Virus record (IMG/VR): IMGVR_UViG_3300047453_000235
Span: 1 to 35,436 of that record
Length of the DNA: 35,436 nt
Strand: one strand, 5' to 3'
Origin: a virus
Shown: positions 25,327-32,811 of the stretch, one piece after another
Layout: each line of letters begins with the position of its first letter
Position numbering within the stretch: position 1 is the first letter of the stretch
Notes under the pieces: generated by a model
The model's input: only the letters and a program-made list of their open reading frames with translations
Databases searched by the model: none
Told to the model about the DNA's origin: nothing
Translations under genes and position numbers: made by a program

Positions 25327-25557
25327 CTACCAGAACGGTTGCCCAGTCTTTTTAGCAGTCTCTAAGTTTTCTTTAATTAGTTTAGCGAATATTTCTCTAT
25401 CTTCAGGACCCACTTGATACATTTCTTCAAGACTAATTGCACCACGCATGTACCAACACAGGCGTGCAAGTTCCATCTTGATGTTTTTTGTCTCGTTTTC
25501 TAGGTTGTCGACCAGTCTTAGGATATCCTCTAGAGACTTAGAAGCTATCCTTATACG
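25327..25557 (-). CDS. -1 frame extension of gp26 (probable frameshift product)
   Basis: A 76-codon reading frame in the -1 phase relative to gp26 runs from within its last codons to a TAG at 25327-25329. It has no ATG, GTG or TTG near its beginning; the upstream boundary is a TGA inside the gp26 frame about 18 bases before the slippery run. The first ATG is internal (25476), lacks a ribosome site and would leave 49 residues (MELARLCWYMRGAISLEEMY, then PEDREIFAKLIKENLETA, ending KKTGQPFW). The region from ELARLCW onward looks like a conserved compact helical domain. With a -1 shift at T TTT TTC the product would be a 362-residue gp26 fusion. The position matches T4 gene 51, which lies beside gene 26. 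Independent start at 25476 is the main alternative. Confidence 0.7.
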   Translation of the reverse strand, partial: RIRIASKSLEDILRLVDNLENETKNIKMELARLCWYMRGAISLEEMYQVGPEDREIFAKLIKENLETAKKTGQPFW

Positions 25558-26414
25558 AAAAAATTTGATTGATCAAACGAAACAGGCATTTCCCATTGCT
25601 TAGGTGCGCCTTCTTTGATTTCTTCTTCTGTTGCGTCAACTGTGATTGGCTCTAACGTAAACTTTTTCTTTTGTGATTCCATACTTTCAACAACAGAAGA
25701 ATAAAACTTCTTGTCTGCATTTTGTATAAACTGTTGAATGTGTAATTTGTCAGTTACAACATCTTCACCTGTTTGGATCGATACAATTCCTTGCATGACC
25801 ATATCAACTGTAATACTTGTTAAGCGTTGGAATGCTTGATTAAAGATTTCTAGTTTTTGTTCTTCTGTCATATCATCTTCTTGTATGACTGAAGCAATAC
25901 GCTGTTCTTCAAAAGTCTTAGTTGCAACTTTTGTAAACTCACGATACGTTTGCGGCCTTACTGTAAGGGTAAGCTCGTCTATTGTAAGAGTATCATCAAA
26001 CGCAACATTTTGAAACTTGTCAAGTACTACTCTTAAGTCTAGGTCAAATTTACGTTCTAGTTTTGTATTTGGGATTTTAGAAGTTAATTCTAATTTCTCC
26101 CCGTATGTGGCAATTCTAATAGCAACCAATAGTGTATCAATATCAAGTGTTGGTATGTCCCAACCGTTTTTAATATTAGGTACACAACTTTGGATAACAT
26201 CAACTGTAGATTGACCGTTAAGTAATGCATCAGGAGTTTTAAACATAAGTTCATCTCTTGCCGTCATTGCATAAACAGGGAATTCCATATTGTCTGTTAC
26301 TTCTAAACTTCCATTAGGATACCATCTGCCGTTGCTTGGCAACTTAATGTAAATTTTTGGTTGCCTAAAATACTTCTGTAACGGATTGGCTCCGCTTCTC
26401 TCTATTTCTGGCAT
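25551..26414 (-). CDS. 26: Baseplate hub assembly protein gp26-like
   Basis: This 287-residue protein belongs to the T4 gp26-type baseplate family. The signature is IKLPSNGRWYPNGSLEV (about residues 23-39), then MTARDELMFKTPDALLNG and VIQSCVPNIKNGWDIPTLDI with IRIATYGEKLEL. In T4, gp26 takes part in hub assembly along with gp51, gp28 and gp29. T4 gp26 has 208 residues; the extra length is mainly a charged C-terminal part (residues 190-287). The start has CCGGAGAA just upstream and a late-type CATAAATA box 38 bases before the ATG. The gene is divergent from the tape-measure-like gene. The last codons hold a frameshift signal (see the -1 extension), so it may serve as a tail assembly chaperone. 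Confidence 0.85.
   Translation of the reverse strand: MPEIERSGANPLQKYFRQPKIYIKLPSNGRWYPNGSLEVTDNMEFPVYAMTARDELMFKTPDALLNGQSTVDVIQSCVPNIKNGWDIPTLDIDTLLVAIRIATYGEKLELTSKIPNTKLERKFDLDLRVVLDKFQNVAFDDTLTIDELTLTVRPQTYREFTKVATKTFEEQRIASVIQEDDMTEEQKLEIFNQAFQRLTSITVDMVMQGIVSIQTGEDVVTDKLHIQQFIQNADKKFYSSVVESMESQKKKFTLEPITVDATEEEIKEGAPKQWEMPVSFDQSNFFV
25557..25566 (-). promoter_or_regulatory. -1 ribosomal frameshift slippery site
   Basis: In the gp26 frame the end reads TCA AAT TTT TTC GTA TAA. This contains the slippery heptamer T TTT TTC (25563-25557) and also A AAT TTT (25566-25560). The zero-frame stop is one codon further. Five bases past the heptamer, AGGATA (25551-25546) can pair with TATCCT (25525-25520) to make a 6-bp stem at the usual distance of a stimulating structure, though it is weak. 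Confidence 0.65.
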
Positions 26415-26426
26415 GGTTTTTCTCCG

Positions 26427-26434
26427 GATAAATA
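26427..26434 (+). promoter_or_regulatory. Candidate late promoter of the tape-measure/head operon
   Basis: GATAAATA on the plus strand, 7 of 8 matches to TATAAATA, 53 bases before the ATG at 26488. It points towards the minus-strand late box at 26453-26460, so the predicted transcripts overlap by about 8 bases. Confidence 0.5.
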
Positions 26435-26452
26435 ATAAGTGTTCATATAGTA

Positions 26453-26460
26453 TATTTATG
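26453..26460 (-). promoter_or_regulatory. Candidate late promoter of gp26
   Basis: CATAAATA on the minus strand, 7 of 8 matches to TATAAATA, 38 bases before the gp26 ATG. The predicted start near 26447 leaves a leader with the CCGGAGAA ribosome site. Confidence 0.5.
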
Positions 26461-26487
26461 AATCTGAGTTATATAGGTACTTAATAA

Positions 26488-29121
26488 ATGGTTGATGTCA
26501 CATACAGAGGCGGTGGAATGGATGGAGTTACTAGCAATGCGGCTAGTGAAGCTACTCTCCAACGTCTAGTTGCACTAATGGAAAAAGGCTCCAAGGGCGG
26601 TGGTGCGGCCACTGAAAAAATGGCAAATGACGTCAAAACCAAAGGCGTTGCTATATCTAAAGAAGATAACAAGGCTACAGCAGAAGGTACTGAAGCTAAG
26701 AAAGACGCAACCAAAGCACAGAAGAAACTTTCAGAACGAGTTAGAAATACTGCAAAAGCATTTGATAGATACTCATTAGGACTATTCAGCGGAATAGGTA
26801 ATACTATCCAAACATTTGGTGGTCTTGGTAAAGAACTAATTGCTGGCGGTAATCGAATAAGTGACTTTGGACAGCATGTTACAGGACTAATATCAAAATT
26901 TCCTATTGTAGGCGGCGTGATTGGTCAGTTTGGCCAAACAATGCTGAATGTACTTGATAATCAAATTGACATGTACAGATCATTGTCTGGAGCAGGTATT
27001 GACTTTGGTTCTAGTATGTTTGAAATGCAAAGACGTGCCGCTGAAGCAGGATTAAACATGGCTACCTTAGCAGGTACAATACAAGAAAATTCACAGATGT
27101 TAGCAGTAGCATTTGGCGGCGCAACTACAGGTGCTGATAGATTTTCTAAAATTTCAAAATATGTACAGCAATCACAAACAGATTTTTCTAAACTAGGTAT
27201 GACAATGGAAGATGTAACTGAGTTTACAGCTGACTATATTGACTTACAAAGAATTCAAGGTAGATTGAAAGATCGTTCTGATAGAAGTCTTGCTAAAGGC
27301 ACACAGAATTATATTATGCAACTTGATGCACTTGCTAAAATTACAGGTATGTCTAGAAAGCAAGCCGCAGAAGAATTAAAAGCTCAAAGTACTGATAAGA
27401 GATTACAAGCATTGTTCATGAACATGGATTCTAGCGTTCAAGAACAAATGAATGCTAGTTTAGCATTGATCAAAGGCGGAAGTCCAGAAATGGAAGACGC
27501 AATAAAAGAATTGATTGCAACTAACGGTGCTCCATTAAGTGACTTTGGAAAGAGTTTGCTACGAACTAATCCAGAGTTTGCAACAATGGCACAAGGATTG
27601 AGAGATGGTTCTTTATCAGCAGATGATTTTGCAGAGATGACTAACTTGCAAGTAGAAGAAGCAAAAAGGTTTGTTAAGGAAAATGCGGCAGTAATTGCAC
27701 AATCACAAGCACTAGGTGATACTACATATGATGCTGTATTAGCACTAGCAAAAATGGGTGAAGTTGGTGGAAAACTTAGTGATGCAGAACAAAAACAATT
27801 AGATGCTATTGCGGCTAAAGATAAAACACTTACTGACTTTGATAGTATGATTGAAAAGATACGTAGTACTATCTTAGTTAAATTGCTTGACTCAGGTATA
27901 TTTGACAAACTGCAAAAAGTGATGTCAGACCTTACAGCATGGTTCAACAAAGACGAAACACAAACATCTATTCAGGGATTTGTTGATAGACTAGGAACAT
28001 TGTTTGACAACCTTGGTACAATGGTTGAAGACTTTAAAAAAGATTGGGGCAAGTTAAGCATTGGTGAACTAGTAACCAAGTATCTTATTAATCCTATCAA
28101 AACATTATTTGGTGCTGACACAGGTCCGCCACCAGGACATCCGGAGCATAATAAAAATGCAGGTTCGAAATCAAGTGGACTAATGGGAGGATTGTTTGAA
28201 TCATTAGGTCCAATAATTGAAAAATTTGAATCGTGGGGTAAAGCATTAATGTGGGGCGGTATTGGTGCCGCGGCTGTATTAATTGGATTCACAGCGGCTG
28301 TTGCGGCTATGGCGGCTCCGTTAGCATTAGCAACGCCAGGCGTTTTGGCAATTGGAGTAGCATTTGCCGGAGTAGGTGTAGCAGGATTTGGAATTGCGGC
28401 GTTGATAGATTCGATCACCACATCTGTTGACAATGTTGCAGTTGGATTGAAAAAGTTTGAAGACCTTGATTCAAAAAAATTAGGTGACGTTGGTGGGGCC
28501 TTAAAACCACTTACAGATAATATTATGGGTCTTGCTAAAGGCGGTGTTGTTGCATCGTTTATGAGTGAAGGCGTATTAGAAAAAATTGCCGCAGGCGTTA
28601 AATCGTTTGAAGGTATTGATTCTAAATCAATGAAGGATATGGGTCCTGCATTAACTAGTTTACAAACAGGTATTGCGGCATTTACCGGTGACGGTATTAT
28701 GGATAGCTTTAGTAAATTCATTGGCGGATTGTTTGGCAATGATGGTGGAATGAAAGATATGGCTGACGACCTTGAGGCGTTTGCTGATATTGATTCCGCT
28801 GGAATTAAAGCTATTGGAGATGGGTTACAAGGCATTGCGGCATATATTGAAACTATGGATGGTGCAAACCTTAAACAAGTAACCAAAAACTTAAAAGAAT
28901 TAATTAAACAAATTGGACAATACAACGAAGAATACAAAAATATGGATGCTGAAACCAAAGCATCGTTTACTAAAGTATTAAATGTCAATAATGAGAGTCA
29001 AGATAAGTCGAGTAGCTTACTGAATCAGTTAAATAGTACTAACACACTTATATTAGATGAACTTAAAAAACAAACTAAAGGTGGAAAAGCTATGACAAAC
29101 GCAATATCAGGAGCGGCATAA
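26488..29121 (+). CDS. Tape-measure-like tail protein (gp29 role)
   Basis: This 877-residue protein is Gly/Ala/Lys-rich, largely helical, and has a long hydrophobic stretch at about residues 585-645 (GIGAAAVLIGFTAAVAAMA and GVLAIGVAFAGVGVAGFG), as is usual in tail tape-measure proteins that line the tube and enter the host envelope. The N-terminal 90 residues are charged and helical. The C-terminal 250 residues contain three loosely repeated units built around KFEDLDSKKLGDVGGAL, SFEGIDSKSMKDMGPAL and AFADIDSAGIKAIGDGL. T4 gp29 (590 residues) plays this role; I cannot show homology by eye, so the call rests on composition, size and its place beside gp26. A late box lies upstream, and its stop overlaps the portal start (TAATG). 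Confidence 0.65.
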   Translation: MVDVTYRGGGMDGVTSNAASEATLQRLVALMEKGSKGGGAATEKMANDVKTKGVAISKEDNKATAEGTEAKKDATKAQKKLSERVRNTAKAFDRYSLGLFSGIGNTIQTFGGLGKELIAGGNRISDFGQHVTGLISKFPIVGGVIGQFGQTMLNVLDNQIDMYRSLSGAGIDFGSSMFEMQRRAAEAGLNMATLAGTIQENSQMLAVAFGGATTGADRFSKISKYVQQSQTDFSKLGMTMEDVTEFTADYIDLQRIQGRLKDRSDRSLAKGTQNYIMQLDALAKITGMSRKQAAEELKAQSTDKRLQALFMNMDSSVQEQMNASLALIKGGSPEMEDAIKELIATNGAPLSDFGKSLLRTNPEFATMAQGLRDGSLSADDFAEMTNLQVEEAKRFVKENAAVIAQSQALGDTTYDAVLALAKMGEVGGKLSDAEQKQLDAIAAKDKTLTDFDSMIEKIRSTILVKLLDSGIFDKLQKVMSDLTAWFNKDETQTSIQGFVDRLGTLFDNLGTMVEDFKKDWGKLSIGELVTKYLINPIKTLFGADTGPPPGHPEHNKNAGSKSSGLMGGLFESLGPIIEKFESWGKALMWGGIGAAAVLIGFTAAVAAMAAPLALATPGVLAIGVAFAGVGVAGFGIAALIDSITTSVDNVAVGLKKFEDLDSKKLGDVGGALKPLTDNIMGLAKGGVVASFMSEGVLEKIAAGVKSFEGIDSKSMKDMGPALTSLQTGIAAFTGDGIMDSFSKFIGGLFGNDGGMKDMADDLEAFADIDSAGIKAIGDGLQGIAAYIETMDGANLKQVTKNLKELIKQIGQYNEEYKNMDAETKASFTKVLNVNNESQDKSSSLLNQLNSTNTLILDELKKQTKGGKAMTNAISGAA
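28444..28854 (+). repeat. Imperfect protein-level repeat in the tape-measure-like protein
   Basis: Three related units occur, each of the form (K/S/A)FE/AD-(L/I)-D-S-K/A-x-(L/M/I)-K/G, followed by about 40 residues with a predicted hydrophobic patch: LKKFEDLDSKKLGDVGGAL, VKSFEGIDSKSMKDMGPAL and LEAFADIDSAGIKAIGDGL. Repetition of this kind is consistent with a rod-like structure. The DNA copies have diverged, so the repeat is old. Confidence 0.6.
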
Positions 29122-30857
29122 TGAGTTGGAAACGTTATTTTACGCCAGTTCCAACAGGTTCTGCCCAAGACGGCAGTTATAGCCCACTTGGCGGAAGTAC
29201 TAACCAAGGTATGGGTCCTGCCCAAGCAAACTATTCAAGTTACTTGCCAGATGTATATGTAGGTTCTCCAAATCGTGTTGAAAGATACGGACAATATAAC
29301 ACTATGGACAACGATAGTGAAGTAAATGCCGCATTAGATATTTTAGCAGAATTTACAACCCAAAAAAATACTTCAAACAGAAGTCCGTTTGTTATGGATT
29401 TCAAATCTGATGCAACTAATACAGAAGTACAAACACTTAAACTATACTTACAACAGTGGTGTAAAATACAAAACTTTGAAACAAAAATGTTTCGTATTTT
29501 ACGTAATGTATTCAAGTATGGTGATGCATTTTTTATTAGAGATCCAGAAACTAAAAAATGGCATTACATTGATCCTGCAAACGTTACAAAGATTATTGTT
29601 AACGAATCAGAAGGTAAAAAACCTGAACAGTATGTTATTAAAAATGTAAACTTAAACTTTGTTTCAAACGTAGCAACTACTCCATTACAAACAAACGGTA
29701 ATGTTACAGGCGGTGGCGAAGGTTACATGACTGGTGGCTCACGTGGAATGACAGGTGCACCTAACCAAGCATTACAAGGTGGACGTTTTGCAAAAGGCGA
29801 ATCAGAGTTTGCAGTTGATGCAGAACATATTGTACACCTAAGTTTATCAGAAGGGTTAGACAACAACTTCCCATTTGGTAACAGTTTGTTAGAAAGTATA
29901 TTTAAAGTATACAAACAAAAAGAATTATTAGAAGATGCTATTATTATTTACAGAGTGCAAAGAGCACCTGAACGTAGAGTATTTTACGTTGACGTAGGTA
30001 ATATGCCATCACACTTGGCAATGCAATTTGTTGAACGTGTAAAAACAGATATACACCAAAGACGTATTCCAAGTAGTACAGGTGGAGGAAATAATGTTAT
30101 TGACTCTAGCTATAACCCATTAAGCATTAACGAAGATTACTTCTTTCCGCAAACAGCAGAAGGACGTGGATCTAAAGTTGAAACACTACCAGGTGGTACA
30201 AACTTAGGAGAGATTGATGATCTTAGATATTTTACTAATAAGTTGGTACGCGGTTTGCGTATTCCTAGTTCTTATCTTCCTACAGGGCCTGACGATGGTG
30301 CTAGTGCATTCCAAGATGGGCGAGTGGGTACTGCGTACATTCAAGAGTTACGCTTTAACACCTATTGCGAAAGACTACAAGGACTTTTAACAGAACAATT
30401 TAATCAAGACTTTAAACGCTACCTATTAGAAAAAGGTATTAACATTGACACAGCAATGTTTGACCTAAGGATGCAACCACCACAAAACTTTGCAAGTTAC
30501 AGACAATCAGAACTTGACAATGCAAGAGTTGGAACATTTACTCAAATGGCGGCTATACCTTATGTGTCAAATAGATTTGCACTTAAACGTTTCTTAGGAC
30601 TAAGTGCAGAAGAAGTTGCAGAGAACGAAAAGTTCTGGCGTGAAGAAAATGACGAAAACTTAACTCCAGTTCCAACAGACGCCGCAGGCGAAATGCGTGG
30701 AGCAGGTGTTAGTGCCGCAGGCATGAGTGCAGACCTTGGCGGAATGGAAGATGAAGCAGTTGATCCAGACGCACCGGCACCAGAAGATGGCGGAGCAGGC
30801 ACACCACCAGAAACAGTAACAGGCGATGATGCCCCAGTACCAGGCGCTGAAGGATAA
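29121..30857 (+). CDS. 20: Portal vertex protein gp20
   Basis: This 578-residue protein is the dodecameric portal through which DNA is packaged and ejected, and the start point of prohead assembly. Familiar stretches include NDSEVNAALDILAEFTTQKN (about residues 60-80), FKYGDAFFIRDPETKKWHY, EDAIIIYRVQRAPERRVFYV, QRRIPSSTGGGNNVIDSSYN and LRYFTNKLVRGLRIPSSYLP. The last two are the parts used for marine gp20 surveys. T4 gp20 has 524 residues. The C-terminal 60 residues are Gly/Ala/Pro/Asp-rich and disordered by composition. The gene is translationally coupled to the tape-measure-like gene by a one-base overlap. Confidence 0.97.
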   Translation: MSWKRYFTPVPTGSAQDGSYSPLGGSTNQGMGPAQANYSSYLPDVYVGSPNRVERYGQYNTMDNDSEVNAALDILAEFTTQKNTSNRSPFVMDFKSDATNTEVQTLKLYLQQWCKIQNFETKMFRILRNVFKYGDAFFIRDPETKKWHYIDPANVTKIIVNESEGKKPEQYVIKNVNLNFVSNVATTPLQTNGNVTGGGEGYMTGGSRGMTGAPNQALQGGRFAKGESEFAVDAEHIVHLSLSEGLDNNFPFGNSLLESIFKVYKQKELLEDAIIIYRVQRAPERRVFYVDVGNMPSHLAMQFVERVKTDIHQRRIPSSTGGGNNVIDSSYNPLSINEDYFFPQTAEGRGSKVETLPGGTNLGEIDDLRYFTNKLVRGLRIPSSYLPTGPDDGASAFQDGRVGTAYIQELRFNTYCERLQGLLTEQFNQDFKRYLLEKGINIDTAMFDLRMQPPQNFASYRQSELDNARVGTFTQMAAIPYVSNRFALKRFLGLSAEEVAENEKFWREENDENLTPVPTDAAGEMRGAGVSAAGMSADLGGMEDEAVDPDAPAPEDGGAGTPPETVTGDDAPVPGAEG

Positions 30858-30865
30858 ATATTAAC

Positions 30866-31111
30866 ATGATACTACGTGAACTATTTTATTTTGATAAAGA
30901 AACTTTGGAGCCAGTTGAAAACAACGCTTACGATCCCAAGTCTGATGATTCAATTATGAAAAAAGACGACACACGTAAGACACGTTTAACATTACGTCAG
31001 ATAAACAAAATGCGTAAAGCATCTGATTTGCACAAAGAGGAGCAGGACAAGGAATTACATTTCGTAAGACAAATGTATGGACTTGCCGCGAATGCAGAAC
31101 AGGCTGTTTAA
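30866..31111 (+). CDS. Small conserved protein between portal and core genes (gp67/68 region)
   Basis: This 81-residue charged, helical protein begins MILRELFYFDKETLEPVENN and ends LHFVRQMYGLAANAEQAV, with a basic middle (DDTRKTRLTLRQINKMRKAS). It sits 8 bases after gp20, where T4 has the prohead core genes 67 and 68, and similar short proteins follow gp20 in other marine T4-like phages. A core or portal-associated role is possible, but I see no direct similarity to T4 gp67. The start at 30866 has AAGGAT about 10 bases upstream. Confidence 0.65.
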   Translation: MILRELFYFDKETLEPVENNAYDPKSDDSIMKKDDTRKTRLTLRQINKMRKASDLHKEEQDKELHFVRQMYGLAANAEQAV

Positions 31112-31113
31112 AA

Positions 31114-31716
31114 ATGTCAATAGCATTTGTTATTGGTAACGGCACGTCAAGAAAACCTATACCCTTAGAACCACTTAAAGCACACGGAACATTATATGCC
31201 TGTAACGCTGTTTACAGATCAGGATTAAGACCTGACTATCTTGTTGCTGTAGATACTAAGATGGTTACTGAAATTAACAATTCAAAGTATCAACACGAAA
31301 ACAAAGTTTGGACTAATCCAAACAAACTATACGAAAAATTTCATTGCTTTAACTACTTTGCTGATCCTTTAGGTTGGTCAAGTGGACCTACAGCATTATG
31401 GTTAGCATCTTATGGTGCAGATCATCAACACAGCGAAATATACATACTAGGCTTTGACTACGAAGGAATAGAAGGCAAAATTAATAATTTGTATGCAAAT
31501 ACAAAAAACTACAAAAGAAGCGAAGAAGTAGCAACATATCATGGCAATTGGAGCAGGCAAACAGGAATAGTAATTCAAAAAAATGTTGGAAAGAGATATA
31601 TACGTGTAGTAGAGAATAAGGATGATTACTGCCCAGACAATTTAAGACCCTTAGGTAACCTATCCCATATTACAGTAGCTGAATTCACTGAAAAATTCGT
31701 GAATTTACAATCTTAA
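31114..31716 (+). CDS. Rossmann-like protein of unknown function in the head cluster
   Basis: This 200-residue protein begins with a nucleotide-binding-like strand-loop (MSIAFVIGNGTSRKPI). After TLYACNAVYRSGLRPDYLVA comes VDTKMVTEI, a pattern like the DUF115/MAF-type Rossmann folds found in sugar or nucleotide enzymes. Further strands are IYILGFDYEGIEGKINNLYA and HITVAEFTEKFVNL. It lies two bases after the preceding gene and before the core protein gene. T4 has no counterpart here. A glycan- or nucleotide-related activity is only a suggestion from fold appearance; it could modify virion or host surface molecules or be a transported gene. Confidence 0.6.
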   Translation: MSIAFVIGNGTSRKPIPLEPLKAHGTLYACNAVYRSGLRPDYLVAVDTKMVTEINNSKYQHENKVWTNPNKLYEKFHCFNYFADPLGWSSGPTALWLASYGADHQHSEIYILGFDYEGIEGKINNLYANTKNYKRSEEVATYHGNWSRQTGIVIQKNVGKRYIRVVENKDDYCPDNLRPLGNLSHITVAEFTEKFVNLQS

Positions 31717-31766
31717 TGTAAAATCGGCTCGTTTTGACCGGTTTAACCACCCTTTTAATCATTTTC

Positions 31767-31774
31767 CATAAATA
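31767..31774 (+). promoter_or_regulatory. Candidate late promoter of the core/capsid block
   Basis: CATAAATA, 7 of 8 matches to TATAAATA, in the 102-base gap before the acidic core gene. The ATG is 44 bases further with a strong AGGAGGA ribosome site at 31804-31810. It would boost the core protein, gp21, gp22 and gp23. Confidence 0.6.
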
Positions 31775-31818
31775 CAACTGACAGCTTATCGTATCTAAAC
31801 AACAGGAGGAGATAAAAA

Positions 31819-32793
31819 ATGGCTAATCAAAATAAATTTGAAGCAATGCTTGAAAAGCTAATTGCTGAAGACAAAGCGGGAGCAGAAGAATTGTTCCACG
31901 AAATCGTAGTTGAGAAATCACGCGATATCTATGAAAACTTATTAAAAGATGACGTAGAAGAAGTTGAAGTAGACGAAGCAACTGATGAAGAAGTAGATGA
32001 AACTACTGACGAAGAAGTTGATGAGTCAAGCAACGACGAAGAAACTAACGAAGCAACTGACGAAGAAGTTGACGAAGCTACTGACGAAGAAGTAGACGAA
32101 GCAACTGATGAAGAAGTAGACGAAGCTTCAGACGAAGAAGTTGACGAAAACTTTGTAGACGAAATTACACCAGAAGCTGAAGATGACATGGGTGGCGATG
32201 CCGCTGATGACATGATGGCAGATATTGCCGCAGACAGCGAAGAAGGTGACAAAGAAGATGACGAAGACATTGAAGACAGAGTCACTGATTTGGAAGATAC
32301 ATTCGATGACCTAAAAGCTGAATTTGACGCTATGATGGCTGATAAAGACGGTGACGAAGACGAAGGCGATGCAGAACCAGAAATGGATATGGACGCTGGA
32401 GACGACGAAGGTGATGACGATGAGGCAGAAGAAGCTATTGCTCCTGAAGCCGATCTTGAAGTAGCACCAGCATTTGAAGGCAAAAAAGATGCCAACACTG
32501 AAATGCGTGAGTATGTTGAAAAAGTAACAGCTAATATGGGCGACAACGGTGATAACACTAAGTCTCCAGTAGCTGGCGCTAACGACATGGGTGGAACTGC
32601 TGGAAACATTGCACAAGGTGGCGATGAAAAAGGTGGGAAAGCTGACTCGGCTAAAGAAGATAACGCAGGGAACGTTAACGTACCAGGCGGAAAAGCTTCA
32701 AAGTCAATGAGTGCTAACTCAAAAGGCCACGGCGCTGAGAAAAAAGGCGCAGGCGAAAGTGGAACTGATAGTAAAAGTACTATCGGATCTTAA
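31819..32793 (+). CDS. Acidic prohead core protein (gp67/68-like role)
   Basis: This 324-residue protein starts with a helical region (NKFEAMLEKLIAEDKAGAEE, then ELFHEIVVEKSRDIYENLL). An extremely acidic stretch follows, with seven roughly 8-residue repeats of VDEATDEE form (residues 51-110), more Asp/Glu-rich sequence with a coiled-coil-like DRVTDLEDTFDDLKAEFDAM (about 150-170), and a Gly/Lys/Ser tail. The place directly before gp21 and gp22, and the first 45 residues, resemble marine-phage prohead core proteins. Such proteins fill the scaffold core and are degraded by gp21. A strong AGGAGGA ribosome site and an upstream late box suggest high expression. T4 gp67 is also acidic but far shorter (80 residues). 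Confidence 0.7.
   Translation: MANQNKFEAMLEKLIAEDKAGAEELFHEIVVEKSRDIYENLLKDDVEEVEVDEATDEEVDETTDEEVDESSNDEETNEATDEEVDEATDEEVDEATDEEVDEASDEEVDENFVDEITPEAEDDMGGDAADDMMADIAADSEEGDKEDDEDIEDRVTDLEDTFDDLKAEFDAMMADKDGDEDEGDAEPEMDMDAGDDEGDDDEAEEAIAPEADLEVAPAFEGKKDANTEMREYVEKVTANMGDNGDNTKSPVAGANDMGGTAGNIAQGGDEKGGKADSAKEDNAGNVNVPGGKASKSMSANSKGHGAEKKGAGESGTDSKSTIGS
31969..32148 (+). repeat. Tandem 24-base / 8-residue acidic repeat
   Basis: About seven copies of VDEATDEE with one 9-residue unit (VDESSNDEE) and one TNEATDEE unit. The DNA copies differ at many third positions (GCA/GCT, GAT/GAC, GTA/GTT), so the protein repeat has been kept while the DNA diverged. Copy number might vary among relatives. Confidence 0.85.
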
Positions 32794-32811
32794 TAGTTAA
32801 GGAACTTATAG

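Noticed and set aside
27972-28988. Long minus-strand open frame opposite the tape-measure-like gene
   Set aside because: It is rich in Ser, Pro, Ala and Asn as expected from the complement of an Ala/Gly/Lys-rich gene, has no ribosome site, and lies inside a well-supported gene.
30853-30860. GATAAATA box overlapping the gp20 stop codon
   Set aside because: It ends 5 bases before the next ATG, so the RNA would begin at the start codon with no leader. The AAGGAT within it more likely serves as the ribosome site.
31929-32609. Minus-strand open frame of mostly Ser residues opposite the acidic repeat gene
   Set aside because: It is the complement of GAA/GAC/GAT-rich codons and has no independent support.
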